The notes under the pieces: model-generated | The model's database searches: none | What the model was told of the DNA's origin: nothing | What the model saw: only the letters and a program-made list of their open reading frames with translations | Made by a program: the position numbers and the translations under genes | Part shown: positions 26,297 through 35,370 of the stretch, piece by piece | Position numbering within the stretch: the first letter of the stretch is position 1 | Layout of the letters: each line of letters starts with the position of its first letter | Origin: Acidimicrobiia bacterium | Lineage (GTDB): Bacteria > Actinomycetota > Acidimicrobiia > Acidimicrobiales > Poriferisodalaceae | Direction: 5' to 3' | NCBI GenBank assembly: GCA_022821985.1 | Contig: JAJECP010000035.1 | Span: forward strand, 124,001-188,000 | DNA: 64,000 bases

Positions 26297-28123
26297 CTAC
26301 GCAGAGGCGCCGACGTCTTCAGGCGCTGGCTCGGAGGCCGTCTCGGCCTTCTCGTCGGCGAACACGAAGTAGCGCAGGCCGATGAAGATCGTCGCCGCGA
26401 TGACGATGATGCTCAGCACCAGCGACAGCATGCTCTGCGTCGGCCAGCCGATGAGCCAGAAGCCCACCGGTGTCTCGGAGGCATCGATGGCATCGGATGC
26501 CACGTTGCACAGCTCGCTGACCGACATGTCGCTGATCTCGCCCGTGGGCGAGGTGCCGCAGAATTCGCCCGACGTGCCGACAAAATCCTTCGCCTTCGCC
26601 GCCTCATTGACCAGCGGGATAGCCGGCACTGTCTTGCCGTCGGGATTCACCGCGACCGATTCGCGGGCGAGGTGTCCGACGTGGTGGGCTCGCAGCGCGA
26701 TGTTCAGGGCGAACGCCTGGATGTAGGCGAAGCTCAGCACACCGAGGACGCCCGCTGTCTTGGCCTGCGAGCTCACTGCAGCGGCGTTCTCGCCGCGCCG
26801 GCCGGCTTTCGCGGCTCGGAGCTCGTTCATCGAGACGAAGATGATGACCGGTGCGAGCACCACGATGGCAAAGCGCAATGCGAAGGCCAGCGTGCCGACG
26901 ATGAGGTTGTCGACGTTCATCAGCACCCAACCGATCACCAGCAGCACCGGGCCGGCGATGGCGAATCTCAGCGCCCACGTAGCTCGGGTGGAGGATGGAC
27001 CGGGGTCGAGATCCTCGAGCGGGGTGATGGGGTCGCCAGACGGCGTCAGCGGGACGACCTGGATGATCCTCTTCTGTATCGCCGTGACCATCGAGGCGAT
27101 GCCGCCCGGGGCGAAGAAAGTGAACAGGATGAGGATGAGGCCGAAGATGGCCGCGGAGAGCGGGCCATCGCCGTCGAGTGTGTAGAAGCCCAACGGGATG
27201 GAGATTCTCTTCGTGAGATCTCGTACCCACACCACGAACAAGCCGCCGAATATCGAGCCTTGCAGCGTGCCGACACCGCCGATTACCAAGCCGATGATGA
27301 GGTCGACTGCCAGCAGGAACGTGAAGTCCTGGCCGGCCACGAAGCCCTTGTCGAGGCACCACATGAGGCCCGCCAGCGAACCCAGCGAGGCGCTCAGAGC
27401 GAAGTTCACTGTCTTGTACATCGGCAGGTTCACGCCGTACACCGCAGCGCCAGCCTCGCTGTCGCGAATCGCAAGCACCGCCCTGCCGGGTCGGCTGCGC
27501 ATGATGTTGCGAACCAGCGCAATGACGATCGCTGTCATGATCAGCAGGATCCAGTAGCGGTACGCATTCGCGCCACGCGCACCGTCGACACCGGGCAGCC
27601 ACTCGAAGAAGCTGGAGAAGCCGCTCTCCTGCCGATCGACTTCCTCGATGACGTCTCGGCCATTCGGGCCGCCGGTACGGCGTGCAATGCCGAGTTCGTC
27701 GATGTTCACCAGCGTTGGGAACACCGCCGCCTGAGCGATGGTGACCAAGGCTAGGTAGAGACCTCGCACACGCAGCGCAGGCAGGCCAACGATGATGCCG
27801 ATGGCGAACCCCACGATCACGACGACCGGGATGATCATCCAGTAGTCCCAGAGCTCGTCCTGGACCATCGACGCGGCAACGAATGCACCGATGCCCATGA
27901 ACGCCGAGTGCCCGAGCGCGAGCATGCCGTTGAAGCCAACGACCAGGTTGACCGCCAGCACGGCCACCATGAGGACCAGCGCGCGGTTCATCTTGCCGAT
28001 CTCGAACGGCTGCAGGACCAGTGGCACCAGGATCGCCAGCGCCACGGCATAGCCCCAGCTCAGGAACCGCCACTGGCGGTGCTGTGTGCTGCCCCTGGAA
28101 ACGATGAGCAGTGGTGAACTCAT
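26297..28123 (-). CDS. livM: LivM-type permease with extra C-terminal membrane region (first pair)
   Basis: A 608-residue protein. Residues 1-350 are LivM: FNGMLALGHSAFMGIGAFVA, GLPALRVRGLYLALVTIAQ and SRPGRAVLAIRDSEAGAAVYG. Residues 351-608 are not part of the usual LivM fold. After a linker (VVPLTPSGDPITPLEDLDPG) there are about four hydrophobic segments (near 386-406, 411-430, 452-470 and 555-580) with an extracytoplasmic-looking loop holding two cysteines, and an acidic tail. Family LivM proteins are commonly 300-400 residues, so this is clearly longer. The ATG at 28123 follows livH by 29 nt. Confidence 0.88.
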   Translation of the reverse strand: MSSPLLIVSRGSTQHRQWRFLSWGYAVALAILVPLVLQPFEIGKMNRALVLMVAVLAVNLVVGFNGMLALGHSAFMGIGAFVAASMVQDELWDYWMIIPVVVIVGFAIGIIVGLPALRVRGLYLALVTIAQAAVFPTLVNIDELGIARRTGGPNGRDVIEEVDRQESGFSSFFEWLPGVDGARGANAYRYWILLIMTAIVIALVRNIMRSRPGRAVLAIRDSEAGAAVYGVNLPMYKTVNFALSASLGSLAGLMWCLDKGFVAGQDFTFLLAVDLIIGLVIGGVGTLQGSIFGGLFVVWVRDLTKRISIPLGFYTLDGDGPLSAAIFGLILILFTFFAPGGIASMVTAIQKRIIQVVPLTPSGDPITPLEDLDPGPSSTRATWALRFAIAGPVLLVIGWVLMNVDNLIVGTLAFALRFAIVVLAPVIIFVSMNELRAAKAGRRGENAAAVSSQAKTAGVLGVLSFAYIQAFALNIALRAHHVGHLARESVAVNPDGKTVPAIPLVNEAAKAKDFVGTSGEFCGTSPTGEISDMSVSELCNVASDAIDASETPVGFWLIGWPTQSMLSLVLSIIVIAATIFIGLRYFVFADEKAETASEPAPEDVGASA

Positions 28124-28152
28124 ACCTCAGCAACTCCCCTTGGGTCGTTGAG

Positions 28153-29211
28153 CTAGACGCGCTCGATACGGCGGGTTCCGAAGAGACCCGCTGGACGGAA
28201 CAACAGCACGATCAAGATCAGCAGGAACGCCATGGCCAGCTGCAAGATCGAGAAATAGGCCTGGCCGAGCACGACCACGCCGAACCATGAGACCAATACC
28301 GATTTGATGAGGCCCACGACCAAGCCGCCGATGACGGCGCCGCCGAGGCTGTCGAGGCCGCCGAGGGCGGCGCCGGCCAGGGCGTAGATCAGGATCGTCA
28401 GCATCATGTTGGGGTTGACGCCGCCCAGCGCCGGTGCCACGAGGGCGGCAGAGAGCGTGCCGAACACCGAGGCCAGCGCCCAGCCGAATCCCAGCGTGCG
28501 GCCGGTGTTGACGCCGACCAGCCGGGCCGACTCGGTGTTGGAGGACACCGCCCGGAAGGCCAAGCCCGCCTTCGTCTTGCCCAGGATGAGCGCCAGCGCG
28601 ATCAGCGCGAGGGCCAGTGCGATCCAGATGCCGATCGTGCGGTAATGGAGGCGGGCCCCGATGACCTCGAAGAAGGTGCGGCCCACCATCTCGCACATCT
28701 CGGCGCCGGCGGTGCCAGCCGCTACCTCGGCAAGATCGCCGTCGGCATTCTCGAGGCACGCGATGTTGCCCTCGCTGGAGGTCTTGAGCTCGCTGCCGTT
28801 GGGCACCCAGCTCGGAAAGTGCCCGAAGGGGTCGTTCACCCGCCGGACCTGGTAGTTCCAGACATCGCCAGCGACGGCATTGATGATCAGGAACAAACCT
28901 AGGGTGATGAGCACCACAGGCAGGTGGTCGGCCGGGTCGAACGGCCTGACGAGTGTTCGCTCGACGGCCGCGCCGATCGCGGCGCTGATGAGCATCGCTA
29001 TGGCGATCGAGAGCCAGAGCCACAGGCCCTGCTCGACATTGAGCACATAGACGAAGAACGCACCGAGCATGGCCAACTCGCCGGTGGCGAAGTTGATCAG
29101 CGTGGTGGCCTTGAAGATCAGCACCAGCGCCAGCGCGGCTGCGGCGTAGACGGCGCCGTCGCGTAGCCCGTTGAAAATGAAGTCCGGGAGGATCTCCCAG
29201 TTCCAGTTCAT
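28153..29211 (-). CDS. livH: LivH-type ABC transporter permease (first pair)
   Basis: A 352-residue LivH-family permease: ALALVLIFKATTLINFATGE near the N-terminus, TKAGLAFRAVSSNTESARLVG as the coupling loop, GGLDSLGGAVIGGLVVGL, and the C-terminal RPAGLFGTRRIERV. A loop of about 60 residues between membrane segments (RRVNDPFGHFPSWVPNG ... CEMVGRTFF), with several cysteines, is longer than in the second LivH copy. GGGGG lies shortly upstream of the ATG at 29211. Confidence 0.93.
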   Translation of the reverse strand: MNWNWEILPDFIFNGLRDGAVYAAAALALVLIFKATTLINFATGELAMLGAFFVYVLNVEQGLWLWLSIAIAMLISAAIGAAVERTLVRPFDPADHLPVVLITLGLFLIINAVAGDVWNYQVRRVNDPFGHFPSWVPNGSELKTSSEGNIACLENADGDLAEVAAGTAGAEMCEMVGRTFFEVIGARLHYRTIGIWIALALALIALALILGKTKAGLAFRAVSSNTESARLVGVNTGRTLGFGWALASVFGTLSAALVAPALGGVNPNMMLTILIYALAGAALGGLDSLGGAVIGGLVVGLIKSVLVSWFGVVVLGQAYFSILQLAMAFLLILIVLLFRPAGLFGTRRIERV

Positions 29212-29235
29212 GGTTTCTGCCCCCGTAACTGCGAA

Positions 29236-29949
29236 TCAGGCGCCCAAGTACGCTTCCTGCACTGCAGGATCGTTCTTGAGCTGATCGGCTGGTCCATGCA
29301 GAGCGATCTCGCCGCTCTCGATCACGTAGCCGTAGTCGGCCATGTCCAGTGCCAGGTTGGCATTCTGCTCGACGAGCAGCATCGTCAGCCCGGTCTCTTT
29401 GTTGAGCTGAGCGAAGCGCTCGAAGAGGTCTTCGATGATGAGCGGCGCCAAGCCCAGCGACGGCTCGTCGAGCAGCAGCAGCCTCGGCCGGCACATCAGC
29501 GCCCGGGCGACGGCTAGCATCTGCTGCTCGCCGCCCGAGAGCGAGCCGGCGAGCTGATCGCGGCGCTCTTCGAGCCGGGGAAAGATCTCGAACCAGCGGT
29601 CGACATCGGCGCCGACCTCGTTGTCCTTGCGGGTGTAGGCACCGATCTTGAGATTGTCCATCACCGAGAGCTCGGGGAACGTGCCCCGGCCCTGTGGCAC
29701 GTGGGCGACACCGCGCCGCACGATGTCGGCGGTCTTGGCACGGGAGATGTCGTCGCCTTCCATCGTGACCGTGCCGGTCGTTGTGCACATGTTGCACAGC
29801 GCCCGCAGTGTCGTGGTCTTGCCGGCGCCGTTGGCGCCGAGAATCACCACGACGTTGCCGTCGGGAACTTCGAAATCGAGGCCGCGGAGCACCTCGACGG
29901 CGCCGTAGCGCGCGTGGAGGTCCTCGACCTTCAGCATCATGTCTGTCAT
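29236..29949 (-). CDS. livF: LivF-type ABC transporter ATP-binding protein
   Basis: A 237-residue ATPase subunit with Walker A GANGAGKTTTLRAL, the ABC signature LSGGEQQMLAVARAL, Walker B LLLLDEPSLGL and the LivF-typical VPQGRGTFPELSVMDNL Q-loop. It overlaps livG by 4 nt, so the two ATPases are translated in step, and it energises the LivHM permeases encoded immediately downstream. Confidence 0.95.
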   Translation of the reverse strand: MTDMMLKVEDLHARYGAVEVLRGLDFEVPDGNVVVILGANGAGKTTTLRALCNMCTTTGTVTMEGDDISRAKTADIVRRGVAHVPQGRGTFPELSVMDNLKIGAYTRKDNEVGADVDRWFEIFPRLEERRDQLAGSLSGGEQQMLAVARALMCRPRLLLLDEPSLGLAPLIIEDLFERFAQLNKETGLTMLLVEQNANLALDMADYGYVIESGEIALHGPADQLKNDPAVQEAYLGA

Positions 29950-30707
29950 GAAGAACTCCCCAGGTACGCCTCGATGACCTCCGGGTCGTTGCGCACGACA
30001 TCGGGGTGACCGTCGGCGATCTTGCGGCCGAAGTTGAGCACCACCAGGTGCTCGCTGATGTTGAGCACCATGCGCATGTGGTGCTCCACCAGCAGGACTG
30101 ACAGGTTGTGCCGGTCGCGGATGTCCTTGACATCTTGCGCGAGCGAGTCGACCTCTTGGTGTGTCAGGCCTGACGCCGGCTCATCCAGCATGATGAGGCG
30201 CGGATTGGAAATCAGGGCCCGTGCGAGCTCAATGCGCTTCAGCGTGCCGAACGGCAGGCCGGCAGCCGGGTGGTATGCGTACTCCTCGAGGCCGAGCTCC
30301 TCAAGGGCTTCCCAGGCCCTCCGCCGCAGGTCCTTCTCTTCATTGCGGGTGCCGAGGCGGAACGCAGCGGTGAAGAAGTTGGCCTTCGTGTTGGTGTGGT
30401 CGCCCACCATCACGTTCTCGATCACGGTCATGCCGCGCCAGAGGGCCAGGTTCTGGAATGTGCGGTAGACGCCGACGCGGCTGATCTGGTGCGCAGGCAT
30501 CGCCAGCAGATCGTGCCCGTCGAATGTCACCGAGCCGGTCGTCGGGTCGTAGATCCGGCTGACCACGTTGAACAGCGTGGTCTTGCCCGCACCGTTCGGG
30601 CCGATGAGTCCGAGGATCTGTCCCTCGTCCAGAGTGAACGACAAATCGTCGAGCGCACGGATACCGCCGAATTGCACGGAGATGTCTTGGACTTCGAGCA
30701 ACGCCAC
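29946..30707 (-). CDS. livG: LivG-type ABC transporter ATP-binding protein
   Basis: A 253-residue ATPase subunit and first gene of the liv operon. It has Walker [15 protein letters not shown], the Q-loop [18 protein letters not shown], a LivG-type degenerate signature ([15 protein letters not shown] instead of LSGGQ), and Walker [12 protein letters not shown]. The C-terminal BCA_ABC_TP_C-like tail ends in [10 protein letters not shown]. The promoter should lie in the 230 bp between 30708 and tRNA-Gln, in which I see no other feature. Confidence 0.95.
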   Translation of the reverse strand: MALLEVQDISVQFGGIRALDDLSFTLDEGQILGLIGPNGAGKTTLFNVVSRIYDPTTGSVTFDGHDLLAMPAHQISRVGVYRTFQNLALWRGMTVIENVMVGDHTNTKANFFTAAFRLGTRNEEKDLRRRAWEALEELGLEEYAYHPAAGLPFGTLKRIELARALISNPRLIMLDEPASGLTHQEVDSLAQDVKDIRDRHNLSVLLVEHHMRMVLNISEHLVVLNFGRKIADGHPDVVRNDPEVIEAYLGSSS

Positions 30708-30938
30708 GCGCTGAACCCCCTCCGGTCCTCGCCGATCAGGTGACCGGCCGCAGGCAAGTTATCAGGTCGGCCCAGCAGCGTGAGTTTCCGCGTGGAGCCT
30801 CTCGCGGGCCGGGCCAGCGGGTGATGCTAGGACACAAATCGACGATTGGTGCAAATCGTGGCGGGGACGCCGAGGACGTGGATGTTTGCCGACCGCGGCA
30901 AGCGCCTGGTGCGTGGGGACATGCCGCCGACAGCCTGG

Positions 30939-31010
30939 TTCGGGGAGGAGGACTCGAACCCCCAATGACTGGACCAGAACCAGTTGTGTTGCCAATTACA
31001 CCATCCCCGA
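30939..31010 (-). tRNA. tRNA-Gln (anticodon CTG)
   Basis: A 72-nt cloverleaf on the minus strand with acceptor TCGGGGA/TCCCCGA, D arm TGGTGTAATTGGCAACA, anticodon stem ACTGG/CCAGT with loop TTCTGGT (anticodon CTG), T arm GGGGGTTCGAGTCCTCC and discriminator A. CCA is encoded and extends to 30936. It lies 43 bp downstream of gltX on the same strand. Confidence 0.95.
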
Positions 31011-31053
31011 GGGCGGGAACAGGCTAGCGCTGCAGCTCTTTCGGTGGCCCTGA

Positions 31054-32370
31054 TTATTCCCCGGAGTCTGCTGCGCTTGTGAGCTTCGCCAGCGCGGTGT
31101 CGAGGCGCGCGAGCGTGGCATCGCGGCCGAGCAGCACGAGCGATTCGAACAGCGGGGGGCCGACGGCGCGGCCCGTGGTGGCGACGCGAACCGGGGCTTG
31201 CGCTTTGCCCAGCTTCAAGCTGAAGCTCTCGCCGATCGCGCGCAGCTCGGCGTGCAGCGTCGCGGCGCTCCACTCGGCCTCGGAGAACGCGGTGCGCGCG
31301 CGCTCGAGGATGTCGCTTGCCGGCGCCGCCATAGCTGCGGCCCAGTCATCGGGGTCGATCTGGGGTTCAGCGAAGAGGAAGGCGATGCGATCGGGAGCGT
31401 CACCGAGCAGGCGGGTGCGCTCGCGGATAAGCGGTGCGACCGTGCTCAGGGTCGCTGCATCAAGATCAGCGCCCCACGGTTCCGCGCGCACCCACGGCTC
31501 GACTGCGGCGGCGAAGCCGGCATCGTCGAGCGCCCGCAGGTACTCGCCGTTGATCGCGGTGAGCTTGTCCATGTCGAACATGGCGGGCGCAGCGTTGACG
31601 TCGGCCAGATCGAACAATTCAATGATCTCGCTGAGCGGTCGCACCTCGATGTCGTCGGGAGGTCCCCATCCCAGCAGTGCCAGGTAGTTGACCATTGCCG
31701 CCGGCAGCACGCCCTGATCGCGGTAGCTGATGAGCGACACGTCGTCGCGCCGCTTGGAGAGCTTCTTTCGCTGCTTGTTGACGATGAGCGGCAGGTGGGC
31801 GAACGTCGGCATTTCGGTCGCGCCGAGCGCAGCCCGCAGCAGCACCACCTTCGGCGTCGTATTCAGCAGATCTTCGCCTCGCACCACGTGCGTGATGCCC
31901 AGATCGAGATCGTCGACGGCGTTCGCGACGAAGAAGGTCGCGCTGCCGTCGCTGCGGCGGACAACGAAGTCATCGATCGACGCGTTCGGGAACTCGACGC
32001 GGCCCCGCACGATGTCGTCGAAGGCCGTCACGCCGTCGTCGGGAACGGCGAACCGCACCGCCCCGTCGTCGAGATAGGCACGCCCCTCGTCGAGCCAGCG
32101 GTCGACGGCGTCGTCGTAGAGCGCGCCGCGCTGGCTCTGGAAGACGGGGTCGCCGTCAAAGTCCAGCCCGAGCCAGTCGAGCGTCTCCAGGATCTGATTG
32201 ATGTGTGCGGTGGTGGCGAGCTCCGCGTTCGTGTCCTCGATGCGCAGCACCATCTCCCCGCCGCAGTGGCGGGCATAGAGCCAGTTGAACAGCGCCGTGC
32301 GCGCCGTGCCGAGATGCGGCAGCCCGGTCGGGGCGGGAGCGAAACGCAGCCGAGGTGCGCCGCTCAGCAC
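31054..32370 (-). CDS. gltX: Glutamyl-tRNA synthetase
   Basis: A 438-residue class I aminoacyl-tRNA synthetase. It has the HIGH-type motif in APAPTGLPHLGTARTALFNW, the glutamate-site RIEDTNAE, HVVRGEDLLNTTPKVVLL, and the KMSKS-type loop KKLSKRRDD. The GTG at 32370 overlaps the upstream gene's stop by 7 nt and starts directly before the conserved RLRFAPAPTG; longer reading upstream has no family similarity. With gatB in the same window and tRNA-Gln adjacent, it is probably the non-discriminating enzyme that also charges tRNA-Gln with Glu (inference). Confidence 0.95.
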   Translation of the reverse strand: MLSGAPRLRFAPAPTGLPHLGTARTALFNWLYARHCGGEMVLRIEDTNAELATTAHINQILETLDWLGLDFDGDPVFQSQRGALYDDAVDRWLDEGRAYLDDGAVRFAVPDDGVTAFDDIVRGRVEFPNASIDDFVVRRSDGSATFFVANAVDDLDLGITHVVRGEDLLNTTPKVVLLRAALGATEMPTFAHLPLIVNKQRKKLSKRRDDVSLISYRDQGVLPAAMVNYLALLGWGPPDDIEVRPLSEIIELFDLADVNAAPAMFDMDKLTAINGEYLRALDDAGFAAAVEPWVRAEPWGADLDAATLSTVAPLIRERTRLLGDAPDRIAFLFAEPQIDPDDWAAAMAAPASDILERARTAFSEAEWSAATLHAELRAIGESFSLKLGKAQAPVRVATTGRAVGPPLFESLVLLGRDATLARLDTALAKLTSAADSGE

Positions 32371-33050
32371 TGACCGGTGCTGCAGTTCGGGTCGCTCGAG
32401 TCGACCCAGCGGCCCACCGGCCTGCCCGCCATCGCCAGCAGCCGTTGCAGCGGCGGGGTGGACAGGTCGACCGGCAGCGCCTCGAGCCCTGGCCAGACCG
32501 TTACGGCGGGGGCCGCAGCGAGTACCCGATCCACGAGGAGCTCGTCGAGGCCCGCGCCCGCGCTGATGGCCTGCTGCAGGTCGTATCCCAGCACTGTCAG
32601 CTCGGTGACGCGCGTCCATAAGAGGTCGCGCAGCCTGGGGCTGAATCCGGCGCCTGCATCCAGGCCGGCTGCCATCGACAGCACCGTGCGGACGCTCTCC
32701 ACGACGGGTTGTGTGGGATCGGGGCGATCCTGAGCGCCGGTGCCGAAGCCCAGGCCGATGCCAGCTGCGGGCGTCGGGATCCGGACCGGTGGCGGTGCTG
32801 GCTGCCCGCCCATCTCGGCCGCAGCCGCGAGATTGCCGTTGATTGCCCGCTCCAGCAAGTCGGCGACGGTGTAGTCGCCCAGCGGCGGGGCCAGCCGCAT
32901 GCCCATGTGCTCCCAGGCGGGCAACCGCATCCTGGCAGCGAAGTCGGTGCACGCCCTGCGATGCAGCCGCAACAGCTCGCGGTCGGGCTGCATGGTGACG
33001 GTTGCGCCGGGAGGCTGGTCGGCGGTCTGGGTGTTCGTCGTCTGGGCCAT
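32364..33050 (-). CDS. Hypothetical protein, possibly DinB/mycothiol-isomerase-like
   Basis: A 228-residue soluble protein. The segment RRACTDFAARMRLPAW ... GDYTVADLLERAINGNL loosely resembles the start of actinobacterial mycothiol-dependent maleylpyruvate isomerase/DinB-like four-helix proteins ('W TV.DLL.H'). The conserved metal histidines are not clear, so the assignment is weak. A Pro/Gly-rich linker follows near residues 80-100. It lies between a 173-residue hypothetical gene (7-nt gap) and gltX (7-nt overlap), so the three probably form one transcript. Confidence 0.6.
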   Translation of the reverse strand: MAQTTNTQTADQPPGATVTMQPDRELLRLHRRACTDFAARMRLPAWEHMGMRLAPPLGDYTVADLLERAINGNLAAAAEMGGQPAPPPVRIPTPAAGIGLGFGTGAQDRPDPTQPVVESVRTVLSMAAGLDAGAGFSPRLRDLLWTRVTELTVLGYDLQQAISAGAGLDELLVDRVLAAAPAVTVWPGLEALPVDLSTPPLQRLLAMAGRPVGRWVDSSDPNCSTGQC

Positions 33051-33057
33051 GGGTTTC

Positions 33058-33579
33058 TCAATCTCGCGTCAGCGACAGGGGATCTGTTTCATACCGACGC
33101 CTGATCGCCGACGGCGCGAGGGAGAGCACTTCGGTCGGGACGCGGGCGACCAGCTCGCGGACATGCTTGTAATGGTGCGCTTCCGCAGCGCCCTCGAACA
33201 GCGGCGTGCGGCGCGCCACGAGCTCCGCCGGCGGGTGCTGGTCGAGGAAGCCATACGCCAGGTATCCCGCTTCGAGGTCCCACACCACCGGCGCACGTCC
33301 GAAGATCGACGCACGCTTAAGCGCTACGGCCACGCAGCCAACGTCGACGTCGTCACGATCCTCGTTCTCGGTGAGATACACCCGGTCGTCGAAGAGATGG
33401 ACCAGTCCGTAGGCATACCCCTGGTCGGGTCCTTGGTGTCCCCTCAGCGCACCTGTGGGTTGACCCCCGGCCAGATCGCCGGGACGGGCGGCCTTCCAGC
33501 GCCGGGGCGTCACTTCGGGCGAGGAGTACGAACGCACTACTGAAAGCGGTTCGACCCGGACGTGTCGTGGCGCAGCCAT
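33058..33579 (-). CDS. Conserved-looking hypothetical protein
   Basis: A 173-residue soluble protein, not matched to a family. The ATG at 33579 (MAAPRHVRVEPLSVVRSYSS) is preferred. The upstream in-frame extension to 33765 runs through a GC-rich repeat and lacks coding character. A motif-like stretch, DDRVYLTENEDRDDVDVGCVAV, precedes the C-terminal helical half (GYLAYGFLDQHPPAELVARR). It is followed after 7 nt by the gene preceding gltX. No function is proposed. Confidence 0.6.
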   Translation of the reverse strand: MAAPRHVRVEPLSVVRSYSSPEVTPRRWKAARPGDLAGGQPTGALRGHQGPDQGYAYGLVHLFDDRVYLTENEDRDDVDVGCVAVALKRASIFGRAPVVWDLEAGYLAYGFLDQHPPAELVARRTPLFEGAAEAHHYKHVRELVARVPTEVLSLAPSAIRRRYETDPLSLTRD

Positions 33580-33654
33580 TGCCGCGCAGCCTAGAGGCTG
33601 AGCCCCAGGCCAGAGCGGCCGGTGGGCGCAGCGAACTAGAGCGCAAAGCGCAGA

Positions 33655-33686
33655 GCGAAGCCGTGGCCCGAGCGGCCCGTGAGCGC
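33655..33686. repeat. GC-rich ~30-bp dispersed repeat, copy 1
   Basis: GCGAAGCCG(T)GGCCCGAGCG-GCCCGTGAGC at 33655-33686 recurs with a single base change at 38418-38444. A degenerate tandem partner lies just upstream (about 33613-33640, GGCCAGAGCGGCCGGTGGGC). It is intergenic between cimA and the 173-residue hypothetical gene. Confidence 0.6.
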
Positions 33687-33692
33687 AGGCTG

Positions 33693-35363
33693 TTACTGGC
33701 TCTGGCCGTCGCTCAGGCGATGACGCATGAGCGCGTAGATGACCGAATCGCGCAGAGCCAGCCACGACGATTCGATGATGTTCTCCGAGACGCCGATAGT
33801 GGTCCAGACGGTCTCGCCGTCGGTGGAGTCGATGAGCACCCTCGTGACCGCCTCGGTGCCCCGGTCGGCATCCAGCACCCGGACCTTGTAGTCGGTCAGG
33901 CGAACTGCATCGAGTTCCGGGTAGTCGTCTCGCACGGCTTGCCGGAAGGCGTTGTCAAGTGCGTTCACCGGACCGTCGCCCTCGCCCACCGTCACCCGCC
34001 GGTCACCGTCGACGACGATGCGCAGCGTCGCCTCCGTGTCGAACTCGGCCTCCCGGCCGCGCTCCACCAGCACCTTGAATGACTCGACCTTGAAGAAGTC
34101 GAAGGTCTGGCCGGCGGCCCGACGCAGCAGCATCTCCAGCGAGGCGTCGGCCACCTCGAAGTGATATCCGGCGTGCTCGAGCCGCTTCAGCTCATCGACC
34201 ACGTCGGCCATGGCGGCCTTGTCGATCTCGATGCCGAGCTCGGCGGCTTTCAGCTCCACCGACGCCCGACCCGACAGATCGCCGAGCAGGAAGCGTGTGC
34301 TGTTGCCGACGGCCGCCGGGTCGACATGCTCGTAGCTGTCGGGGCGTCGCGCGATGGCGCTGGTGTGCAGGCCCGCCTTGTGGGCGAACGCTGAGGCACC
34401 CACATACGGCTGCTGGTTCTGAGGCGGCATGTTCACCAGCTCGGCCACGTGATGTGCCACCGAGGTGAAGCGCGACAGGCACTCGCGTGGCACCGTCTCG
34501 ATGCCCATCTTGAGCGTCAGGTTCGGAACCAGCACGGTGTTGTCGCAGTTGCCCGTGCGCTCCCCGTAGCCATTGACGGTTCCTTGCACGTGCGTCGCGC
34601 CGGCGACGACACCCGCAACGGCATTCGCGACAGCACAACCAGTGTCGTTCTGAGTGTGCATACCGATCTGGACACCATCGAAGTGCGCGACCACCTCGCG
34701 CACAATCGTCTCCACCTCATGGGGCAGCGAGCCGCCATTGGTGTCGCACAGCACCAGGCAGTCGGCACCGTTGATGGCCGCTGCTTCGAGCACCTGCAGC
34801 GCGAACTCCGGATTGCGTTTGTAGCCGTCGAAGAAATGCTCCGCGTCGAAGAAAACACGCAGGCCTTCCCCCTTCAGGAACTTGACGGAATCGCCGACCA
34901 TGGCAACGCCTTCGCTGAGCGGCTGCCGCAGCGCCTCGGTGACGTGGTAGTCCCACGACTTGCCCACGATGCACACCGTGGAGGTGCCAGCCGCAACGAG
35001 TGCTGCCAGAGTCTGGTCATCGTCGACGCGGCCACGGGGCCGACGCGTGGAACCGAAGGCCACCAGCGTGGCGTGCTGGAGCTGCAGCTCGGTGGCCGCC
35101 CGGGTGAAGAACTCTTCGTCCTTCGGGTTCGAACCGGGCCAGCCGCCTTCGATCCAGTGGATGCCGAGCGCATCGAGCTGGCGAGCCACCTTGAGCTTGT
35201 CGTCTGGCGACACCGAGATGCCCTCGAACTGGACGCCGTCGCGCAGCGTCGTATCGAAGATCTCGACTCGCTCGGGCCACGCGGGGTCGCGCACTCCCTC
35301 ACGGATGAGCGGAGCCGACGATCCGGGTTCAGTGCTCGCGTCCGCAGGGTCGGAGGTGTTCAT
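33693..35363 (-). CDS. cimA: (R)-citramalate synthase
   Basis: A 556-residue DRE-TIM metallolyase of the 2-isopropylmalate/citramalate synthase family. It shows DTTLRDGVQFEGISVS (catalytic RDG and first metal Asp), CDTNGGSLPHEV, IGMHTQNDTGCAVANA with metal-binding His, and GTVNGYGERTGNCD. The segment DTTLRDGVQ rather than RDGEQ is typical of CimA-type enzymes. The last ~130 residues form the LeuA-type dimer/allosteric domain (AEFDTEATLRIVVDGD). It makes citramalate from pyruvate and acetyl-CoA for isoleucine synthesis, using LeuCD and LeuB downstream. The ATG at 35363 follows leuB by 7 nt. Confidence 0.92.
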   Translation of the reverse strand: MNTSDPADASTEPGSSAPLIREGVRDPAWPERVEIFDTTLRDGVQFEGISVSPDDKLKVARQLDALGIHWIEGGWPGSNPKDEEFFTRAATELQLQHATLVAFGSTRRPRGRVDDDQTLAALVAAGTSTVCIVGKSWDYHVTEALRQPLSEGVAMVGDSVKFLKGEGLRVFFDAEHFFDGYKRNPEFALQVLEAAAINGADCLVLCDTNGGSLPHEVETIVREVVAHFDGVQIGMHTQNDTGCAVANAVAGVVAGATHVQGTVNGYGERTGNCDNTVLVPNLTLKMGIETVPRECLSRFTSVAHHVAELVNMPPQNQQPYVGASAFAHKAGLHTSAIARRPDSYEHVDPAAVGNSTRFLLGDLSGRASVELKAAELGIEIDKAAMADVVDELKRLEHAGYHFEVADASLEMLLRRAAGQTFDFFKVESFKVLVERGREAEFDTEATLRIVVDGDRRVTVGEGDGPVNALDNAFRQAVRDDYPELDAVRLTDYKVRVLDADRGTEAVTRVLIDSTDGETVWTTIGVSENIIESSWLALRDSVIYALMRHRLSDGQSQ

Positions 35364-35370
35364 CGCTGCA

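Noticed and set aside
26604-28133. Second minus-strand open frame of about 510 codons in the livM region
   Set aside because: The LivM product in another frame has all the family motifs; this frame has none.
28127-30133. Minus-strand open frame of about 670 codons overlapping livF, livH and part of livG
   Set aside because: Three strongly supported transporter genes occupy the same DNA in other frames.
33594-33692. CRISPR-like array from the two GC-rich repeats
   Set aside because: Only two degenerate tandem units and one distant copy, with no regular spacers or cas genes.
33580-33765. Upstream extension of the 173-residue hypothetical gene
   Set aside because: The extension reads through the GC-rich repeat (AHGPLGPRLR-type shadow also seen at 38.4 kb) and lacks coding character.
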